Assembly (NCBI RefSeq): GCF_030770395.1
Contig: NZ_CP132480.1
Location: 5,624,946-5,688,945 of the forward strand
Source of the DNA: Telluria beijingensis
GTDB taxonomy: Bacteria; Pseudomonadota; Gammaproteobacteria; Burkholderiales; Burkholderiaceae_D
Length of the DNA stretch: 64,000 nt
Reading direction: 5' to 3'
The translations under genes and the position numbers were made by a program. The notes under the pieces are model-generated. The model made no database searches. It had not been told where the DNA came from and worked only from the letters and a program-made list of their open reading frames with translations. Shown here one piece after another: positions 8,807 to 16,388 of the stretch. The stretch's first letter is position 1; the number at the start of each line of letters is the position of its first letter.

Positions 8807-9560
8807 GATAGGCTTCCTGTACGATCTTCGATTGCATCACTTCGCGCGGATCGCCGTCCGCTACCAGCGCGCCGTTGTGCAGCACGACGATGCGGTCGGC
8901 CAGCTGGCGCACCACGTCCATCTTGTGTTCGACCAGCAGCACGGTCTTGTCTGATTCCAGCTTCACCTGGCGGATCAGGTCGAGTACCACCGGCACCTCG
9001 TCCACGCTCATGCCGGCGGTCGGCTCGTCGAACATCATCACGCTCGGCTCGAGCGCCAGCAGGATCGCCACCTCGAGCTTGCGCTGGTCGCCGTGCGACA
9101 GCGCGCCGACGTAGATATCGCGTCGCTTCATCAGCGCCACCCGTTCCAGGTAATGCTCGGCGCGCGCGATCAGTTCCTTGTGGCTGGACCAGATCGAGAA
9201 GAAGTTGAGCCCCATGCCGGCGCGGCTCTGCACGGCCAGGCGCACGTTCTCGATCACGGTGAGGTGAGGGAACAGGTTCGTTAGCTGGAAGGCGCGCCCG
9301 ATGCCCAGCCGCGTGCGGCGCGCGGCGCCGTCGCGCGTGATGTCGCGCCCGTGCAGGGCGACGCTGCCGCTGGTCGCCGCCAGCTGGCCCGAGACCAGGT
9401 TGAAATAAGTGGTCTTGCCGGCGCCGTTGGGGCCGACGATCACGGTCAGCGTGCCGGGGTAGAAATCCGCCGTCACCGCATTGACCGCGACGTGGCCGCC
9501 GAAGCGGATGGTCAGGTCGCGGGTCGACAACGCCGGCTGGCGAGGTTCAGGGGCCGCCAT
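8772..9560 (-). CDS. livG: ABC transporter ATPase LivG
   Basis: 262 residues. Walker A GPNGAGKTT at 43-51, a slightly unusual signature LSHGDQRKLEVA and Walker B SVMMFDEPTAGMS. It has the longer insert after Walker A typical of LivG (FFSIWSSHKELIARAEHYLE). The LSHG form of the signature recalls UrtD of urea transporters, but no urea genes are nearby. It starts one base after the stop of the binding-protein gene, so translation is coupled. Confidence 0.86.
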   Translation of the reverse strand: MAAPEPRQPALSTRDLTIRFGGHVAVNAVTADFYPGTLTVIVGPNGAGKTTYFNLVSGQLAATSGSVALHGRDITRDGAARRTRLGIGRAFQLTNLFPHLTVIENVRLAVQSRAGMGLNFFSIWSSHKELIARAEHYLERVALMKRRDIYVGALSHGDQRKLEVAILLALEPSVMMFDEPTAGMSVDEVPVVLDLIRQVKLESDKTVLLVEHKMDVVRQLADRIVVLHNGALVADGDPREVMQSKIVQEAYLGTSEPEHAGA

Positions 9561-9561
9561 G

Positions 9562-10761
9562 TCAGCGCTTGTTCTTCACCGGCAGCGGCATCTCGCTGGC
9601 CGGGATCTCGCGCACCAGTTCCAGCAGATCCCACTCGCTCTTCTGGTCTTTCTTGATGCGGAAGTGGTACATCGGCTGGATCGCCTGGTGGTCTTCCTTG
9701 CGGAAGGTCATCGTGCCTTTTGGCGTCTCGAAGCTCATGCCTTCCATCGCCGCCACCATCTTGTCGCCATTGCCGTCCGGGACCTTCGACAGGGCCGCGA
9801 CCACCGCGCCCGCCGCCGCCATGCCGCCGGCCGTGAACATGTCGGGCGGCGCCTTGAAGCGCTTCGTGTGCTCCTTGACGAACCAGTCGTTCATCTTGTT
9901 CTTCGGGAAGTCGTAGTAATAATAAATCGTGCCCTGGGTGCCGGCGAAGTTCTTCCAGGTCTTCATCACCGGCAGGATGTTACCGCCCGGGGACAGCACG
10001 ATGCCGTAACGCTCCGGCTTCAGGTCGGCGATCTTGTTCATCGGGTTCGGGCCGGCCCAGACGATCTGCAGGATGCGCGGCTGCGGCTTGTCCTTCAGCG
10101 CGTCGAACAGGCGCTGCGACGATGCCGTGAAGTCGGTCGTGGCCAGCGGCGCGTACTCTTCATGCACCACCTTGGCGCCGCTGCCGGTCGCCGCCAGCGC
10201 TTCCTTGCCGGCCTTGATGGCGTCGCGTCCGAAGGCGTAGTCCTGGGTCAAGAAGCCGATGCTGCCGCCCTTCAGGGTGCTGGCTGCCGCCAATGCATCC
10301 TGCATCGAACTGCGGGCGGTGCGGAAGATGTACTTGTTCCACTTGTCGCCGGTGATGGCGTCGGCTACCGCCGGTTCGACGATCAGGACCTTCTTGTATT
10401 CCTTCGCCACCGGCAGCATCGCCAGCGCCGAGCCGGACGAGGTGGTGCCGACGGCGATGTCGACCCGGTCGTCGCCATAGGCTTCGGCCAGGAGAGTGCG
10501 TCCAAGATCGGGTTTACTCTGGTCGTCCTTGACGATGACCTTGATCTTGCGGCCGTTGATGGCCATGGTGCCGTTGGTCAGGTATTCGAGGCCGAGCATG
10601 AAGCCGGCCTCGGTCTCGCGCGCATAGGATTCCATGATGCCGGTCTTGCCGGCGATGAGGGCGACCTTGAAGTCCTTGCCCTGGGCCAGTGCGCCGGGAG
10701 CGGCGCCGGCCGCGAAGGCGCAGGCTATAGAGAATGCGAGAGGTTTGATCAGGGTTTGCAT
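9562..10761 (-). CDS. Periplasmic substrate-binding protein of the Liv-type transporter
   Basis: 399 residues with signal peptide (cut after GALAQ, about residue 27) and a periplasmic binding protein type 1 fold (Peripla_BP_6 class): KVALIAGKTGIMESYARETEAGFMLG opening, VDIAVGTTSSGSALAMLPVA and KGGSIGFLTQDYAFGRDAIK. It delivers the ligand to LivHMGF. The sequence reminds me more of binding proteins found near aromatic-compound genes than of LivJ/K or UrtA; this is an impression only. AGGAGA precedes the ATG. It follows the hydrolase gene by 21 bp, which ties transport to hydrolysis. Confidence 0.85.
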   Translation of the reverse strand: MQTLIKPLAFSIACAFAAGAAPGALAQGKDFKVALIAGKTGIMESYARETEAGFMLGLEYLTNGTMAINGRKIKVIVKDDQSKPDLGRTLLAEAYGDDRVDIAVGTTSSGSALAMLPVAKEYKKVLIVEPAVADAITGDKWNKYIFRTARSSMQDALAAASTLKGGSIGFLTQDYAFGRDAIKAGKEALAATGSGAKVVHEEYAPLATTDFTASSQRLFDALKDKPQPRILQIVWAGPNPMNKIADLKPERYGIVLSPGGNILPVMKTWKNFAGTQGTIYYYYDFPKNKMNDWFVKEHTKRFKAPPDMFTAGGMAAAGAVVAALSKVPDGNGDKMVAAMEGMSFETPKGTMTFRKEDHQAIQPMYHFRIKKDQKSEWDLLELVREIPASEMPLPVKNKR

Positions 10762-10782
10762 GGTGTGTCTCCTTGTCTTTAT

Positions 10783-11655
10783 TTACGGGACCCGCGCCAG
10801 GAAAGCGCAGATCGCCTCGAATGCTTCCGGTTCGGTGAGCATCGGCGCATGGCCGACGTTCGGCACTTCGGCATAGGCCAGGCCGGGGGCCGCCTTGCGC
10901 ATCCAGGCCGCCTGCTCGGGCTCGACCAGGTCGGACAGTTCTCCGCGGATCATCAAGGTAGGGCGGTGCCGCGTCAAGCGCCGGAATGCCATGCGCAGGG
11001 CCAGCGAGGTTGGAGGAAGTCTACCGTTCTGCAGGCTGTGCGCGATACCCGGGTCGTAGCGGGCGCACAACAGGCCGTCGTCGCGCTGTTCGAAGGCCCG
11101 CTGGGCCCACTTGTCCCATTCCGACTCCGGGTTGTCGGGGAAGGCGCAGGCGTTGATGTCGCGGACATGGCACCTGGCCTCGTCCCAGTTGGCGAAGGTG
11201 CCGGCCTTGCCGACGTAGCCGGCGATGCGTTCCAGTCCGCGCGGGGACAGCACCGGGCCGATGTCGTTCAATACCGCGCCGGCCACCAGGTCCAGGCGCT
11301 GTGCGGCCAGGGTCATCGTGATCAGGCCGCCCATCGAGGTGCCGATGAAGACGGCGCGCGCCATGCCCAGCGCGTGCATCAGGGCCACCACGTCGGCGGC
11401 GTAGATCGCCGGCGTGTAGTTGGCCAGGTTGGGGTCGCGCGCCGAGTGTCCGCGGCCGCGCACGTCGACCGCCAGCACGCGGCGGCCCAGTTCCGCGATC
11501 CGTGGCGCCAGTTCGTCGAAGTCGAGCGAATTGCGGGTCAGGCCGTGGATGCAGATCACGGGGAGGCGGGCCGGGCCACCGGCGCCGTGGTAATCGCGTG
11601 CGTACAGGGCGAGGCCGTCGCCACTGGTGTAGGTGATGGGGGAGAATGAAGGCAC
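10783..11655 (-). CDS. Alpha/beta-fold hydrolase of the uptake operon
   Basis: 290 residues from a GTG start at 11655 (CAGGAA lies 9 bases before it). The longer reading frame to 11748 begins inside a repetitive palindrome, so its extra 31 residues (AKAGAQ-type peptide) are very probably untranslated. The fold is clear: oxyanion motif HGLTRN, nucleophile elbow GTSMGG, acid in RGELSDLV and catalytic His in NVGHAPML. No signal peptide is seen, so it should act in the cytoplasm on the imported compound. It lies between the receptor and binding-protein genes. An esterase or lactonase role is likely; the substrate is unknown. Confidence 0.8.
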   Translation of the reverse strand: MPSFSPITYTSGDGLALYARDYHGAGGPARLPVICIHGLTRNSLDFDELAPRIAELGRRVLAVDVRGRGHSARDPNLANYTPAIYAADVVALMHALGMARAVFIGTSMGGLITMTLAAQRLDLVAGAVLNDIGPVLSPRGLERIAGYVGKAGTFANWDEARCHVRDINACAFPDNPESEWDKWAQRAFEQRDDGLLCARYDPGIAHSLQNGRLPPTSLALRMAFRRLTRHRPTLMIRGELSDLVEPEQAAWMRKAAPGLAYAEVPNVGHAPMLTEPEAFEAICAFLARVP

Positions 11656-11719
11656 GCTGGGCGGTTCCTGTTGTGACGTATGGGCGAATTGCGGTCGTGG
11701 CTTCGGTGGAGGAACTTGG

Positions 11720-11739
11720 GCCCCCGCCTTCGCGGGGGC
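11720..11739. repeat. REP-like GC palindrome in the receptor-hydrolase gap
   Basis: GCCCCCGC and GCGGGGGC form a perfect 8-bp stem with loop CTTC. Read on the minus strand it encodes the AKAGAQ-type peptide commonly seen when such extragenic palindromes are wrongly included in genes. No second copy was noticed in the window. It may reduce transcription after the receptor gene. Confidence 0.75.
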
Positions 11740-11757
11740 GACGTTCATGCGGTGCGG

Positions 11758-14043
11758 TTAGAAACGTAGTTCGAGGGTGGCGGACACCGTGCGCGGGTTG
11801 CCGTAGAAGGCCGTCAGGGTGCCCTCGTTGCCCAGGGTCGGGAACAGGTAGCCGGCGGTCTTGTAGTGCTCGTCGCCCAGGTTCTTGCCGTGCAGGCCGG
11901 CGCGTACCTTGCCGTCCTGGCGGGTCCAGACGATGCTCGCATCCCAGATCCGGTACGACTCCTGGTCCAGGATCGACGGCGTCTCGAACTGCGCCGTGGC
12001 GCCCTTGTACGACCAGCTGCCGATCAGCGAGATGCGGCCGTTGTGCCCCATGACCGGCAGCGGGATGTCGTAGTTGGCGCGCAGGTTGGCCGAGTTCTTC
12101 GGCGTATTCTGGAAGGTGCGCTGGCCCGCCACGTTCACGCCCGCCACGATGTATTCCTTGTACTCGGCGTCGATATAGCTGTACATGCCGGCGACCATGA
12201 AGTTGGGCGTGATATTGGCCACCGCTTCCAGTTCGGCGCCCTTGATCTTGGCCTTGCCGGCATTGGTGGTCACGCCGGCGAAGCTGTCGTCGCGGCCGTC
12301 GCCGTTGGTGTCGATCGCCACCGAGCCGGGGATCTGCACGTCCTGGTAGTCGCTGTAGAACAGGGCGGCATTGGTCGTGATGCGCCCGCCGTTGAAGGCC
12401 GACTTGAGGCCCAGCTCATAGGTCTCGATGGTCTCGGGCGCATAGCCGGCGCGGGCGGTGGCGAGCGGGATCGCGGTGCCGACCACGTTCAGGCGCGGGT
12501 CGAAACCGCCGCCCTTGAAGCCCTCGGAATACGAGGCATACACATTGTGGGCCGGGTTCACCTTCCAGTTGACGGCCACGCGCGGCGTGAATTTCTTGTC
12601 TTCGCGTTCGAGCATGCCGTTGCGCAGGTCGGTGTCGGTGCGGAACAGTATCGCGCCCGGATTGCCCATGTCGGGCGTGCCGCCCAGGCCAAAATAGATC
12701 TGGCGCAGGACGTCGGCTTCGCGCTTGTCGACCGTGTAGCGGCCGCCCAGCGACAGGCTCAGGGTATCGGTCAGGTTGTAGCTGCCGTCGAAGTAGGCGG
12801 CCCAGGCCTTGGTATCGATGTCGCCCATCGTGTAGGTGGAGGTCGGCACGGCGCCGGCCAGGATGGTGTCGAACTTGTTGAAGGCGTTGGCGTCCATATA
12901 GTAGACGCCGGCCACTCCCTGCAGGCGCGGGCCGTTGTAGGTCACCTGCAGTTCCTGGCTGAACTGGCGGTTGGTGTACAGCGCCGGCACTTCCATGTCG
13001 ACCACCGGTAGCGCGTCGAAGTCGATCGGGGCATACGATTTGTCGCGGCGCGCGGCGGTGATCGATTTCACGCTCCACTCGCTATTGACCATGTATTCGA
13101 TGGTGGCCGAGCCGCCGTAGGCGCGCACTTCCTGGTCGTGGCCCAGGGCCTTGGTCAGGTTGCCGCGGGTGTCGAACACGTCTTCCAGGATCGGGGCCCC
13201 GCTGGTACGGCCGACGATCAGGCGGTGGCCGTTCTTGGGGTTCGAATCATCCTGGGTAAAATCGCCGGCCAGGCGGATGAACAGGTCCTGGTTGGGCGTG
13301 AACTCGGCCGAGACGCGGCCGGCCGTCACGTCCTTGTCGTAGTTGCCCTTGCCGGTGAACAGGTTGTCGCCGAAGCCGTCGCGCTTGAAGCGGGCAAAGG
13401 TGGCGCCAAGGCGCGCGGTATCGGTCAGCGGCGTGCTGGCGGTGATCACGGCTTCCTTCTGGCCGTATTCGCCGACCGTGGCGCGCACGCGCACGTCGCG
13501 CTGCGGGCCCAGCTTGCGGGTCACGTACTTGACCGCGCCGCCGATGGTGTTGCGGCCGTACAGTGTGCCCTGCGGGCCGCGCAGCACCTCGATGCGCTCG
13601 ACGTCGTAGATGTCGGCCACCGCCGCCTGCGGGCGGGCCAGGTAGATGTCGTCGATATAGATGCCGACGCCCGATTCGAAGCCGGCCAGCGGGTCGGCCT
13701 GGCCGACGCCGCGGATGAAGGCGGTCAGGGTGGTGTTGGTGGCGCGCGAGGCCTTGAGGGTGGTGTTGGGCAGCGCCAGCGCCAGGGCGGTCACGTCGGG
13801 CACCGCCTGCTTGGACAACTGGTCGGCGCTGAAGGCGGTGACCGAGACCGGGACGTCCTGGAGCGATTCCTCGCGCCGGCGCGCGGTGACGACCACTTTA
13901 GAGACGTTTTCTTCGGCCTGCGAAGCCACCGGGGCGCCGGCCGTATCCTGGGCCTGGGCCACGCCCATCGATCCGCCGGACAGCACCAGCAGGGCGGCGG
14001 CGGATTGGTTCAGCAGCTTCATGTTCTTCCTGGTCAGACGCAT
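11758..14043 (-). CDS. TonB-dependent receptor, first gene of the uptake operon
   Basis: 761 residues starting at 14043 (GAGGAGA six bases upstream). Signal peptide to AQAQ, TonB-box region ENVSKVVVTARRREE, then a plug (VPDVTALALALPNTTL; IYIDDIYLARPQAAVADIYDVERIEVLRGPQGTLYGRNTIGGAVKY) and a 22-strand barrel ending in the terminal Phe (VSATLELRF). It has no STN domain, so it does not signal to an anti-sigma factor. It moves a ligand across the outer membrane for the binding protein and ABC system encoded downstream. The carotenoid/aromatic-type plug signature suggests an organic ligand rather than haem, but this is inference. Confidence 0.87.
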   Translation of the reverse strand: MRLTRKNMKLLNQSAAALLVLSGGSMGVAQAQDTAGAPVASQAEENVSKVVVTARRREESLQDVPVSVTAFSADQLSKQAVPDVTALALALPNTTLKASRATNTTLTAFIRGVGQADPLAGFESGVGIYIDDIYLARPQAAVADIYDVERIEVLRGPQGTLYGRNTIGGAVKYVTRKLGPQRDVRVRATVGEYGQKEAVITASTPLTDTARLGATFARFKRDGFGDNLFTGKGNYDKDVTAGRVSAEFTPNQDLFIRLAGDFTQDDSNPKNGHRLIVGRTSGAPILEDVFDTRGNLTKALGHDQEVRAYGGSATIEYMVNSEWSVKSITAARRDKSYAPIDFDALPVVDMEVPALYTNRQFSQELQVTYNGPRLQGVAGVYYMDANAFNKFDTILAGAVPTSTYTMGDIDTKAWAAYFDGSYNLTDTLSLSLGGRYTVDKREADVLRQIYFGLGGTPDMGNPGAILFRTDTDLRNGMLEREDKKFTPRVAVNWKVNPAHNVYASYSEGFKGGGFDPRLNVVGTAIPLATARAGYAPETIETYELGLKSAFNGGRITTNAALFYSDYQDVQIPGSVAIDTNGDGRDDSFAGVTTNAGKAKIKGAELEAVANITPNFMVAGMYSYIDAEYKEYIVAGVNVAGQRTFQNTPKNSANLRANYDIPLPVMGHNGRISLIGSWSYKGATAQFETPSILDQESYRIWDASIVWTRQDGKVRAGLHGKNLGDEHYKTAGYLFPTLGNEGTLTAFYGNPRTVSATLELRF

Positions 14044-14127
14044 TCTAGTCTCCTCATTATTGGTATGGCATCCGTGCGATCGAGCGCATGCCAACCAGTG
14101 TGCCAAGGTCGGGTTTGGTTGAATAGT

Positions 14128-14133
14128 CAACTA
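14128..14133 (-). promoter_or_regulatory. Candidate -35 element of the uptake operon
   Basis: TTGACT on the minus strand, inside the small palindrome TAGTCAACTA, about 85 bp before the receptor start. No good -10 is seen at the right distance, which would fit an activator-dependent promoter. Confidence 0.25.
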
Positions 14134-14146
14134 TCGCCCACCCCGT

Positions 14147-14162
14147 TGTGCATTAATGCACA
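14147..14162. promoter_or_regulatory. Operator copy 1, TGTGCA-N4-TGCACA
   Basis: Perfect 16-bp palindrome TGTGCATTAATGCACA, 104 bp upstream of the receptor start. It shares both arms with the second copy at 14267, exactly 120 bp away. It is a likely binding site for the divergent LysR protein. Confidence 0.65.
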
Positions 14163-14266
14163 GCCCGCTTGCTGGCCACCGTTGTGAGCTTTCCTAGCGA
14201 CAGATGCCGCGTTGCACCATTCCTGTGCCATTGCATACATCGTCGGTAAATTGCTTGCAGAGCGAA

Positions 14267-14282
14267 TGTGCACGAGTGCACA
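14267..14282. promoter_or_regulatory. Operator copy 2, TGTGCA-N4-TGCACA
   Basis: TGTGCACGAGTGCACA: arms TGTGCAC and GTGCACA around GA. It lies 33 bp before the LysR start codon, where binding would autoregulate the LysR gene. A more degenerate related site may lie at 14224-14239. Confidence 0.65.
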
Positions 14283-14314
14283 ATGTGTCATCTTGATATC
14301 TGACAAGCGAGCTG

Positions 14315-15241
14315 ATGAATACGCTGCCGGAGTGGACCGACCTGCGCTTTTTCCTGGAGCTCGCCCGCGCCGGCACGCTCTCTGGCGCCTCACGCCGGCT
14401 CGACGTCGAGCACACGACGGTCGCGCGCCGCATCGACCGCCTCGAGACCCAGCTTGGCGCGACCCTGTTCGACCGCTCGCGTGAAGGCTATGAGCTGACC
14501 GAGGTCGGCCTGGCCTTGCTGCCGCATGCCGAGGCGATGGAGGGCGCGGCGCTGGCGGCGGCCGAGCAGATCGGCGGCGCCGAAGTGGCCGCCCATGGCG
14601 TGGTGCGGCTCGGCGTGCCGGAGGTATTCGGCGTCAAGGTCGTGGCGCCGCTGCTGGTGGACCTGCTGGACCAGCATCCCGATTTGCAGATCGACCTGCT
14701 GGCGCTGCCGCGCTTCGCCAATTTGGCCAACCGCGAGGCGGATCTCGGCGTGATGCTCGATCCGCCCACCACCGGCCGCTACGTGGTGACGCGCCTGGCC
14801 TCGTTCCGCTTCTACCTGTATGCGTCGCCAGCCTACCTGGCGCGGCACCCGCCGATCCGCCAGCAGGCCGACCTGGCGCGCCACGACTTCGTCGACTACG
14901 TGCAGGACCGCCTGGCGAGTCGCGAACTGTCCTACCTGAACGAACTCGGTTTCACGCCGCGGCGGCGCATGTGCTGCTCGGGCATGACGGCCCAGATCGA
15001 GGCGGCCTCGCTGGGCATGGGCCTGATGATGGCGCCGCCGTACGCGGTGCCGGACGATGGCCGGCTGGTGCCGGTGCTGCCGGGCTTTTCGGCCGAGCGC
15101 TCGTTCTGGCTGGCGGCGCCGACCGACCTGTATCGTTTGCGGCGCGTGAAGGTGGTGTGGGACGTGCTGCGCGAGTATGCCGACAGCTCGCCCGGGCTGT
15201 TCGTCCAGGACGGCATGCAGGGCGCATTGGCAAGCACGTGA
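14315..15241 (+). CDS. LysR-family regulator of the uptake operon
   Basis: 308 residues. N-terminal winged helix-turn-helix (LRFFLELARAGTLSGASRRLDVEHTTVARRIDRLE, residues 9-43) and a C-terminal co-inducer domain (VVAPLLVDLLDQHPDLQIDLLALPR; LGMGLMMAPPYAVP). It is divergent from the receptor-hydrolase-ABC operon across a 271-bp region with two matching palindromes. This is the classic arrangement for a LysR activator of a divergent catabolic operon that also represses itself. The inducer is unknown. The next regulator gene starts 43 bp after its stop. Confidence 0.85.
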   Translation: MNTLPEWTDLRFFLELARAGTLSGASRRLDVEHTTVARRIDRLETQLGATLFDRSREGYELTEVGLALLPHAEAMEGAALAAAEQIGGAEVAAHGVVRLGVPEVFGVKVVAPLLVDLLDQHPDLQIDLLALPRFANLANREADLGVMLDPPTTGRYVVTRLASFRFYLYASPAYLARHPPIRQQADLARHDFVDYVQDRLASRELSYLNELGFTPRRRMCCSGMTAQIEAASLGMGLMMAPPYAVPDDGRLVPVLPGFSAERSFWLAAPTDLYRLRRVKVVWDVLREYADSSPGLFVQDGMQGALAST

Positions 15242-15284
15242 AGAGCGCGGTATCCTCGCAGGGTTCACAATTCATTCGATCACC

Positions 15285-16196
15285 ATGCGCAGCCAGATCA
15301 GCGACGACATCACCTTCCGCAAGCTCGAGATCCTGCTGGCCTATATGGAGGGCGGCAACCTGAACGCCGCCGCGCGCATGCTCGACATCAGCGCGGTGAG
15401 CGTGCACCGGGCGCTGCACTCGCTGGAGGACGGCATGAGCTGCCAGCTATTCAGCCTGCAGGGCCGCAACCTGATCCCGAACGAGGCGGCCCAGGTGCTG
15501 GCCGAGGTCAGCCGCGAAGTGGTGAAACTGATGGCGGACGGGATCGCCGCCACCCGGTCGGCGGCCGGCTATTCGGCCGACCACCTCAAGATCGGTTCGC
15601 TGTATTCGCTGACGACGGGAGCGATCCCCGAAGTCATCATCGGCATCAAGCTGCGCAAGCAGGAACTCGAGACCGAACTGGTGCTCGGCTCGAACGCCGA
15701 CCTGCTGCACAAACTCAAGCAGAACGCGATCGACGCCGCGTTGATGGCGATCCCCGACCCCGACCCGGACATCGAATCGATCGCGCTGTTCGAGGACGAG
15801 GTGTTCTTTGCCGCGCCGGCGGGTTCGCCCTATGCCGCTCTGGCCGAAGTCGACCTGGGCCAGTGCGCATCCGAGAAATTCGTCTGCCTGAAGGACGGCT
15901 TCGTGACCTTCATGGGCTTCCAGGAAGCCTTCCGCATCGCCGGCTATGCGCCGACCATCGTCACCCGCGTGGGCGACATCTTTTCGCTGATGAACCTGGT
16001 GGCGGCCGGCATCGGCTACACCCTGCTGCCGGGCCGGGTGCGCAATGCCTTCGGCGACAAGGTGCAGCTGATTCCGCTGAAGGCGGATTACCGCATGCAG
16101 CAGACCATCGGCCTCTCCTTCCTGCGGGTGCGCGAGCGCGATCCCAACCTGCTGGCGCTGGCGGCGGTGTGCCGCATGCTCAAGCACCGGCAGTAA
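15285..16196 (+). CDS. mdcR: LysR-family regulator of malonate genes, MdcR-like
   Basis: 303 residues; the ATG at 15285 begins just before the helix-turn-helix (ITFRKLEILLAYMEGGNLNAAARMLDISAVSVHRALHSLE). The rest is a substrate-binding domain (IVTRVGDIFSLMNLVAAGIGYTLLPGRV). The start fits the MdcR family, and the gene stands directly before matC and mdcACDEGBH in the same direction, so it most likely activates them in response to malonate. The frame extends upstream into the preceding gene, but that part has no LysR similarity. Confidence 0.8.
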   Translation: MRSQISDDITFRKLEILLAYMEGGNLNAAARMLDISAVSVHRALHSLEDGMSCQLFSLQGRNLIPNEAAQVLAEVSREVVKLMADGIAATRSAAGYSADHLKIGSLYSLTTGAIPEVIIGIKLRKQELETELVLGSNADLLHKLKQNAIDAALMAIPDPDPDIESIALFEDEVFFAAPAGSPYAALAEVDLGQCASEKFVCLKDGFVTFMGFQEAFRIAGYAPTIVTRVGDIFSLMNLVAAGIGYTLLPGRVRNAFGDKVQLIPLKADYRMQQTIGLSFLRVRERDPNLLALAAVCRMLKHRQ

Positions 16197-16255
16197 AACT
16201 TCCGCTGACAGTAAACGTCTCCTGCCGAGCCTAATTGATCTTCAGGGCGATCGAG

Positions 16256-16322
16256 GTTAACTTGGCAGCATAAACAGCTTAACAAGAGCATAACGAAGCG
16301 CATGGCCCACCCGGGACCATGC
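16256..16322. promoter_or_regulatory. Candidate control region of the malonate operon
   Basis: The 192-bp gap between mdcR and matC holds two inverted repeats: GTTAA-N18-TTAAC (16256-16283) and GCATGG-N11-CCATGC (16300-16322). Either could be the MdcR site. No clear sigma-70 promoter was identified. Confidence 0.35.
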
Positions 16323-16388
16323 ATTGGAGACGTACCACCCGCGGCAGCACCGGTTGGAGCCGGCGCCGCACCCTGAAGGAGCCTCGCC

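Noticed and set aside
9481..11649. A 722-codon open frame on the plus strand
   Set aside because: It lies antisense to livG, the binding protein and the hydrolase, is rich in Arg, His and Gly, and shows no domain. Such frames are expected opposite GC-rich genes.
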